From an uncultured Barnesiella sp. (GTDB taxonomy: Bacteria; Bacteroidota; Bacteroidia; Bacteroidales; Barnesiellaceae): 64,000 bases of DNA. The position numbers were made by a program, and so were the translations under genes. The notes under the pieces are model-generated. The model did not search any database, was not told the DNA's origin, and saw only the letters and a list, made by a program, of their open reading frames with translations. Positions 53,812 through 62,000 of the stretch are shown here, piece after piece; position 1 is the stretch's first letter; each line of letters begins with the position of its first letter. Where the stretch lies: assembly GCA_944320015.1 (NCBI GenBank), contig CALUFO010000004.1:1-64000 (forward strand). The letters are read 5' to 3'.

Positions 53812-54024
53812 TAAGTATATAATATGATAATCTTGTGGAGGTGTGCCGAAGTATAGCATTCAATCCCTCCGTCCTTATGAACACCTTCCCTTTATTCCCT
53901 TGCGGAAAACACAGGGGAGGAGTTTCAACCCCCTTGCTCTGAGGCTATCCCCCCGAGGAGAGGGCTGAAAACATAAGTTGCAAATATTTCGACACACCTC
54001 CATTCTTTCAAAAAAATCGAGCAG
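53812..54024. other. 213-bp gap with inverted repeat
   Basis: Holds the imperfect inverted repeat described separately and GC-rich and purine/pyrimidine-rich stretches (AGGGGAGGAG, CCCCCGAGGAGAGGG). No gene, no exact -7 box on either strand, and no T-run terminator. Confidence 0.5.
53836..54002. repeat. imperfect 19-bp inverted repeat
   Basis: TGGAGGTGTGCCGAAGTAT (53836-53854) and ATATTTCGACACACCTCCA (53984-54002) match as inverted copies at 17 of 19 positions, separated by 129 bp. As RNA they could form a long stem between the major fimbrillin and the anchor gene; as DNA they could flank a small invertible segment. Confidence 0.6.
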
Positions 54025-54990
54025 ATGAAAAAAACGAACTATGGACAAAGAGGCGTTGCCGCGGGAATACTTTTCGCGGGGCTGTCGCTGTTGAGCGGCT
54101 GCATCGACGACAATATGTCCGATTGTAACAATTTCACCGTTCGATACAAGATAGAGCTATCGGCTCAAGCGCAGGCGTTTTCGGGGCGAATGGATAACCT
54201 CAACATGCACTTTTACGACGGCACTCAATCGCTTGCCCACCATGAGTATGTAGAGCGTGAGCAGATGCCCGATGACAATATCTATGCGATCTCCCTGCCG
54301 ATGAACGATTATCACCATTTCGCCATAGCCAATATCCTACCGGAGAGTAGCGTGAGCGCCTCGGACCTTGCGGTGCAATCCGACCGGTATAAGCTGGCCT
54401 ATGACTCGAATGCCGATACGGTTCCGTCGCACGCTTCGGAACTTTATGTAGGGCGGGAGCGATTTTCGATCGCCGATAAGAACCAATTTATAGAAGTAGT
54501 CCTCACCCCTTGTATCGCGATGACAAGGCTGCACCTCGACTATGAAACCGGTGTGGCCGCTTCGATCGGAAGCATCGAGGGTTATGTCAATAAGACCGCT
54601 ACCGGTTTTTATTGCCGGGACAGTATTTATGAACACGACCGTCCCGTGGTCGTGCAGATGAAAGAAACGGGAGAAGATGAAAACGGTTTGTCGCTTTTCC
54701 AAGCGCTGTCGTTCCCGTCGAAAGACGTGGCGTCGGCCGGAGCGCCTGCCGTAGACCGTAGCGTCGCCGAGGAGAATGCTCTTTGGAATACCGATGTCTA
54801 CGTTTCCATAGGAAATAAAATTACACGAAATACGATTCATGTCGCCGAACCTCTTTTGGCCGGAAAATGCGTCGACATATACGGCGTGGTGAGGGGCGAC
54901 GGCAGTATAGAGATAGGGCATAACCTGCAAGCCACCGTGGCGATAACCCTCGACTGGAAACCGGGGGGCAACATCGATGTGGAGATGTAG
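54025..54990 (+). CDS. FimB/Mfa2-family fimbrial anchor lipoprotein
   Basis: A 321-residue lipoprotein with lipobox LLSGC (Cys26). The body has the pattern of Mfa2/FimB proteins: CNNFTVRYKIELSAQAQ, DNLNMHFYDGTQSL and the end VAITLDWKPGGNIDVEM. Such proteins cap or anchor the fibre at the outer membrane and limit its length. It is separated from the fimbrillin gene by 213 bp. Confidence 0.82.
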   Translation: MKKTNYGQRGVAAGILFAGLSLLSGCIDDNMSDCNNFTVRYKIELSAQAQAFSGRMDNLNMHFYDGTQSLAHHEYVEREQMPDDNIYAISLPMNDYHHFAIANILPESSVSASDLAVQSDRYKLAYDSNADTVPSHASELYVGRERFSIADKNQFIEVVLTPCIAMTRLHLDYETGVAASIGSIEGYVNKTATGFYCRDSIYEHDRPVVVQMKETGEDENGLSLFQALSFPSKDVASAGAPAVDRSVAEENALWNTDVYVSIGNKITRNTIHVAEPLLAGKCVDIYGVVRGDGSIEIGHNLQATVAITLDWKPGGNIDVEM

Positions 54991-55050
54991 GGAATGGCCT
55001 GAGAGCGATAAAAGTAGTTTTTTTTGAGATAAAAATCGAGTAGATATAAG

Positions 55051-56022
55051 GTGAAGAGGTGGTACACGATAGGAATGATGGTTTTGTTCGCCGGGCTGCT
55101 GTGCGGCTGCGGGAAAGACGAGCCTGCGCTCGAGAAGCAGACCGTTAGCCCCGAGACGACGGGTATGACCTTGACGATTTATACCGGAGGGGCGGTCTCG
55201 CGCGCGGTGACGTTGCCGGGCGACCCGGGCACCTCGCCCGATATGCCGGGGCCTATCGAGAACATACACCTCTTTATGTACATCGAGCCTAAGGACGGTT
55301 CGGCCGCCTATATGGAGCACCACTACATCGAGTTGCCCGAGAGCACCACCTACTATGTGTTCGAGGCGATCGACGTGCCCAAGTGCACGGCCTCGTTCTA
55401 TGCCATCGTCAACGCCGGGCGGCACGACGAGTGGGCGACCCTTTCGACCGAGGGCGAGGTGGTGGGATTGACAACCGGGGAACCCCCGTCGCGCAATCTC
55501 TATGCCGGCACCCTGCTCGACCTCGAATTGATACAGGTGCAGCACTCGGGCGTGATCGACGCCGGGCTGGTGGCCTCGAAGGTCGACATCATGTACAACA
55601 TAGGCAAGGCGATATCCAATTACAACGCCCTCCCTACGATTCAAAAGGAGCATGGCGATTGCACACTGGCCAAAGTCGTCTCGTTGAAGTTGAACAATGT
55701 ACCCACCGAGGGGCATTACTTCTCGGTGCGGGGAAACAGCGGGGTACAAGGACACACCTATTGGCTCTCGGGTGTCACGGGACCGGAGCGGCCGGCGTGG
55801 ATCAACGGCCGGTACGACTGCTACTTCTATGACAAAGGTTGGCTCGATGTGGAGTTGAAGGTACAAAGCGAGTATAACGATGGCTACGAGAAAACCACGA
55901 CCTATAATATACGGGTCGACACGCCGGCCGACGTGGTAGAGGCTCCGTACTACCTGCTGCGTTTCGATGTGGTGGGATTCTCGAAAGAATCATATGATTA
56001 TCAATTGACAGCCTCGGTATAA
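55051..56022 (+). CDS. minor fimbrial subunit-like lipoprotein
   Basis: A 323-residue lipoprotein (lipobox LCGC, Cys20). After a Pro/Gly-rich stretch (LPGDPGTSPDMPGPIENIHLFMY) the body is beta-rich and similar in layout to Mfa2 or minor-tip subunits of fimbriae. AVSRAV near residue 50 could be an Arg-protease site. The start is a GTG; an in-frame ATG eight codons later would shorten the signal peptide. It lies 60 bp after the Mfa2-like gene and 18 bp before the giant beta-helix gene. Confidence 0.72.
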   Translation: MKRWYTIGMMVLFAGLLCGCGKDEPALEKQTVSPETTGMTLTIYTGGAVSRAVTLPGDPGTSPDMPGPIENIHLFMYIEPKDGSAAYMEHHYIELPESTTYYVFEAIDVPKCTASFYAIVNAGRHDEWATLSTEGEVVGLTTGEPPSRNLYAGTLLDLELIQVQHSGVIDAGLVASKVDIMYNIGKAISNYNALPTIQKEHGDCTLAKVVSLKLNNVPTEGHYFSVRGNSGVQGHTYWLSGVTGPERPAWINGRYDCYFYDKGWLDVELKVQSEYNDGYEKTTTYNIRVDTPADVVEAPYYLLRFDVVGFSKESYDYQLTASV

Positions 56023-56040
56023 AAAAAAGAATGATTAGGT

Positions 56041-59000
56041 ATGTCGAACGGAAAAAAGATAAATATCATCGATGGTGAAACCCGGGTTCCCGACAGGGCG
56101 AGACTCGGGTGGTGCCGCATAGGTCTGTTTTTGCTCCTGTTGTTGTCGCTGTGCGATTTCCCGATGGCGGCGCAGTCGCATATCAATCCGGCGCGTCCGG
56201 CGTTCAACTTGCGACGCATCTATGTCTCTCCCGAAGGGGCGGGGACGTTCGACGGCTCGTCTTGGGCCAACGCCGCGAAGGGCTCCGACTTGCAGATGAT
56301 ACTCCGTTCCACCGACACTTGGAACACGATGACCTCCACGTTGCAGATTTGGGTCGCCGCGGGAACCTATGTTCCCACCGAACCGCTATCTCCCGGTGAC
56401 GACCGCAGTGCGTCGTTTGTCCTCACCGGCAGCCAAGTGGTGGTATATGGCGGTTTCAGGGGGCAGGTATTCGACGATTTGGGAAATTTGGTGTATGCCG
56501 GGGAAAGCGCGCTCGAAGATCGCCAGTATGGCAATATCTATTCGGGAAACCGCGAAGAGCTGTGGGCCTTGAAATATCAGACGATTCTCTCGGGCGACCG
56601 CTTGGGAAACGACGATTTGGGGAGTGGCAGCACGGTATCGTCGCTCGATCCTTCGCAAAATGCCACACGAGCCGACAACCTCCACACGGTGGTGACGTTC
56701 GACCCCTCGTGTGTCGATGTGGTTCTCGACGGGATAACTATCGTGGGCGGTTCGGCCAGTTCGGGTAACGGCGGCGGCGTGTTGCTGGGTGGTGCGGAAT
56801 GCGGTTTGCAGTTGTGTCTGTTGCATTCCAATTTCGCCGTGAAGGGCGGTGGTGTCTATATTCGTAAAAACAGTGGCTCGGACACGCAGCGGTGTTTTGT
56901 GTACAACTCGGTTTTTGTCTCCAATTCGGCGCTTGGCCGTTCGGGACAGGGGTATGGCGGCGGTATCTATTCCGAGGCCGGCGTCGTGTTCAACAATCTT
57001 GTGAATAACAATAACGGCGGCGGCATCTGTGTGTACGACGAGACCTCGATTGTCAACAACACGGTGGTCAACAACCAGTTGTATGGGATTGGCCGTCCGG
57101 CCGACGCCGATGTGCCGGGCTCGTCGATCAACGTCTCCAACACGGTCGTGTGGAGCATCGACCCCCTCAACCATGTGGGATTGAGTGGCATGGACGCACT
57201 CACCGGCAATGTGTCGAATTGTGCGATTGTCGCATGGGACGAGTCGAAAGGCAGCGACAATATTTCGCTGTTGCCCTACAACGACCAGACGGGCTCCACG
57301 CCTCATTTCTTGAATCCTACGACCAATGTGGGCCCCATATCGACACCCGCTTATGCCGATTTGAGCCCGTCGTTCCTGTTGCAGCAAAGTTCGGTACTCC
57401 TCTCGAAAGCCGAGAGTTCGTGGCTGACGACGTTGAGTACCTATTACGATACCGAGGTCTCTTACGATATTGCGGGTAATCCCCGGTTGGTGAGCATGTC
57501 GCTCGATATAGGGGCTTACCAGTACCAGCCGGTTTCGGGGCGTAACATCTTGTATGTGCGCCAGCTCTCGCCCGACGAGCCCGAGTTGGCCGACGGCGAG
57601 GTGCGCGACGGAAGTTCTTGGCGGTTGGCGCTGCAAGATGTGCAGATGGCGATCGACGAACTGTACTCTCGGGGAGTGGTGGGCGAAGTGTGGGTAGCCG
57701 GCGGCACTTATTATCCCACCTCGACCATTACCGACGAGGCCGGTGTGCGGGGACAGACCGAACGGCACTTCTCGTTCATCATGCGTAGCGGAGTCTCGGT
57801 CTATGGCGGTTTCAGGGGCGAGCCCGGCGACGAAGGTATCAACGACGGTACTACTCGTCCGCGTGACCCCGATCACCCCGATGTGCCGTGGGCTTTCGAG
57901 CATCGCACGATTTTCAGCGGCGATGTCGACCGTAACGACCGGTCACAGAAGGCTTGGCGGTGGAACGAGAGCGAACAGCGTTGGGACCAATACACAGGCC
58001 GAAACTCCTATCATGTGGTGTGGTTCGCCTCGGAGGGGTTCTATGAACAAACCACCCGGTACGAGGCCGTCGTGGCCAAGCCGCTCCCGGTAGAGTCGAC
58101 CCTCGACGGAGTGGTTGTGACGGGCGGTTGCGCCGATTACGGCGAGCGTGGCGAGTCGACCCGCATGGGCGCGGGAGTCTATTTGGTGGATAACGGCATC
58201 GTGACGAATTGCATCATCTATGAGAATTATGCGTTGACCCGTGGCGGCGGCGTGATGATGAACAACGGCGGTATGCTGTCCAACAGCCTTGTTTTCAGGA
58301 ACGCCACACCCGGAGTGCAGGTGCGCAATGGATTGGGCGGTGGGGTGTATATCTTGGGCGACGGTATCGTGTTCAAGTCGATTATCACCAACAACACAGC
58401 CCGGGTGGGCGGTGGTGTGTATGTCGCCGAGGCCGAGTACAACAACCCCAATTACGAAGCCTCGCAGGAGGATATGTACCGGGGTGTTCTGGTCGCTTCG
58501 CTCATTTCGAACAATACGGCCAAGTCCGATGCCGGTGCGATATATTTCGATAAGTTGGGAAGCATATCTTCCTCGACGGTGGTGAAAAACTATTGTACGG
58601 CGGTAAACTCCGACCAGGAAGGCAATACGGGCGGATTGGCCGTCGACCGGTATGGCGTGGTGTACAACACGATACTGTGGGGTAACTCCACCCTCGAGCA
58701 CACCCGGCAGTTCTTCGGTGAGAACGGGGTGGCACAAACGGCTTCGATGCCTCCGTCGATACAGGTTTACTATACGGCCTTGCAAGATTTGTCGAATACG
58801 ATTTGGGGCGTCAACACCGTCACACAGAAGACCTATGCTCTGGCCGAACAAAATTCGAGAGCCCGGACGACGTATGGCGGCAATTACCCCGATTTCGGCA
58901 ATGCGATCGTCGATGGTGTCGATGTCCTCAATGGCTTGGGCGGAGTCTATCAAAAGAGCGCTGCCGATATAGACGGCACGCAAACCCTCGACGGGGCGCT

Positions 59001-62000
59001 GCGGACGATACATGGCGTGCAACATTGGGTGCCGTCGTCGGCCTCGGCTTTGCAACGTAAAGGCGGAACCTCGTCCGACGCTCCCTATGTGAGGTATTTG
59101 CCGGTAGAGATGCGGCTCTATATCCCCATGACCGACATTTTGAACAATCCTTACGCCGAGCCCCGCGCGGTGGGCGCTTTCGCTTTCGACCGGGAGGAAA
59201 TGAAATATAGTGTTATCGAGGACAACGGTGTGCAGAAACTGGTCATTTTTGTCGATCCCGCCACCGAAAAAGACCTCACGGGCGATTCGTGGGACTCGCC
59301 TATCATATCGGGCAACGCCGCAATCGAGTATTTGGCCGAGCTGCCCGAGAGCGTGTATCCCGGCTGTCCGCGCGAGATATGGGTCAAAGAAGGAACGATA
59401 CACCCCATGTGGAAGTCGATCGGTAGCGACCGCCGCACCTCGTCGGTTGTTTTGCGGGGCGGAGTCTCCCTCTACGGAGGTTTCAATACGAAGTTGACGG
59501 GCACCGACGGTTCCACCGCCGAGGGAGTGACCTTTGTGCCGGACGGAAGCGATGTCGCCGAGCCGGTGCGTAACCCGGTGGATTTCCGCACCGTGTTCGA
59601 TGGACAGACCGAGGTAGGCAATCTCTACCATGTGATTTCCATGTCGGACGAGGGTACAGCTATCCTCGACGGGTTCCACATCGTCAACGGCAACGCCTCG
59701 ACCGGTTCGTCGGTGTTCAAGACCGGCGGCGGCATACTTCATGAATCGGGCACGTTGTATGTGCAAAACTGCATGATCGAGAACAATATCGCCGTGAATG
59801 GTGCGGGAATTGCCATGCTGGGAGGCGCTCAGAAACTGGTGATGCTCAATTCGGTGGTCAATAACAATACCAACACGGGATCGACAGGCGACGAGGTCAA
59901 TGCGGCCATCGTCCTCCAAAATAAAGCCCAACTCAACTATTGTACGATTATTCACAACAAGGCACCCGGCATTTGCGCCATGAACGGCGAAATGCAACTC
60001 TATAACTCGGTGCTGTGGGGGAATACCTCCACCGGAACCCTTGCTCCCGACGATGTGCAAATCACGGGCGGCGCCACGCTCCTCGATATTCGCAACAACG
60101 CTATTCAGTACGTCGCCGATGACTGGTCGATTTGGGACGAAAATATTCAGTTGAGTATCGTCGAGGGCGACCCCTATTATCCCAAATTCGTCAATCCCAC
60201 CCGTAGTGTGGGAGCGGTGTCGACAGGCTACGACACACCGTTGGGAGGTCCCGCGCGGTTCGAGCCTACTTGCGAGTCGCCTTTGGTCAACGTCGGCGAT
60301 GAGAGTTTCATCGACGATGCCAGTTTGATTTTGGCCGCCGATATTACCGGACAGCATTCCTCCGTGGGTGGAGCTCCCGATATAGGTGCCTACGAAGCTA
60401 CCTGCTTGAACCCCGTCGGTACGGTGGTGTATGTGCGTTGCGGGCCTATGGGTACAGCCTCCTCGCCGCAGACGACCTACTTCGGGACAGGCGACGGCTC
60501 GTCGTGGGGCAACGCCATCAACGGCAACGCGTGGTATGGTTTCGACGACGGTCTGCCTTATGACGAAATCGAGTACAACAGCAACGACGCCACCGACTAC
60601 ATCACCGGCTTGCAATATGCCGTGAACGCGGCCTACAAGGCTTCGTTGAAAAAAGAGGCCAACGGGAGCATCGCCTACAAGACATTGAATTACACCGATT
60701 ATACCGACAATCAAACGGACGGTCGTAGAGCATCGATACAGATACCCGAGGGTGTCGACACCACAGCCTTGGTCGAGGTGTGGGTGGCCGAGGGCGAATA
60801 TACCAGCCGCCGCGGATTCTTTATGCGCGACGCTGTGCAGGTGTATGGCGGATTTCCCGCGACCGGTACCCCCGGTAAGGACGAGCGCAACCCCCGCGAG
60901 TACAACACGATTATCCAGACAATGACCACCGCCGAGGCGAATTCCGTTACTTCGCTTAACGGGTATGCTCCTTATTTCAATATGGATGCTGACGGCAAGT
61001 CGAGTGAGTTCTATGAATTGAACAGCCGGTACGACAATGCGAACAGAGTTCGCCGTGTGCTTACCCAGCCTTTCCCGTATTATGAGGACGGAGGCCGTTT
61101 GGAAGCGACTGAGCAAGGACAGGCCTCTACCGAGACCAATAATGTGGCATTGAATCCGTTCGTCATCGAGACCATTTGGGACGGATTTATCATACAAAAC
61201 GGACGGACTCGGATACGTCACGGAAAAGACGGCGGCGCCGGAGTGGCTTTGCGCAAGAACGGGCGGCTCGAGAACTGTATTATCCGCAACAATTATAATG
61301 TAGCCTCCCGCAGCCGCGGCGGCGGTGCGTTCTGTAACGACGGCACATTCTCCAACTGCTCGTTCTTCAATAACGATATGCCGGCGTTGGGCAGCGATTA
61401 CGGCGAACAATACGGCGGTGGCGTGTATGTGCGTTACGGCACGTTGTACAACTGTGTGTTTGCCGGTAATTCTGTATCCGGCGGTGATTCCAACGGTCAG
61501 GCCGTTTATATCGAAGTAGCTGATTTCTATAACAATACGATTGCTGACAACTCCGGTAGCGGTGCAGCCATTTATTGTGGTTATTGGTTTGCCGATGGGG
61601 CGGCCAATATTTACAATACCATTATTTATAATAATTCGGGCTCGTCTCAGGTACAGGCTCATGGCAATGTAGTGTTGAGAACTTCGCATTGTTGTTATCC
61701 CTCGGGTTCTATATCGGGAGTCTCTGGCACTAATTTGACGCAAGACAACATTATCAATCAAGTTCCGCAATTCGTGGATCGTTCGTCGGGAAATAAAGAG
61801 AATAACGACTACCGCTTGCAGGGAACGTCGCCCTGTATCAACGCCGGTAACAACAACCCCGAGGGAATCGTCCTGCCCGAAACCGATATGGACTACACCG
61901 ACCGCTTCAAAGACTGCTCGATCGACATCGGCGCCTATGAGATAGACCAAAGCGAGCCTATCATGCCGGCGATTAAAACCATCGACGGCGAGCAGGTGGG

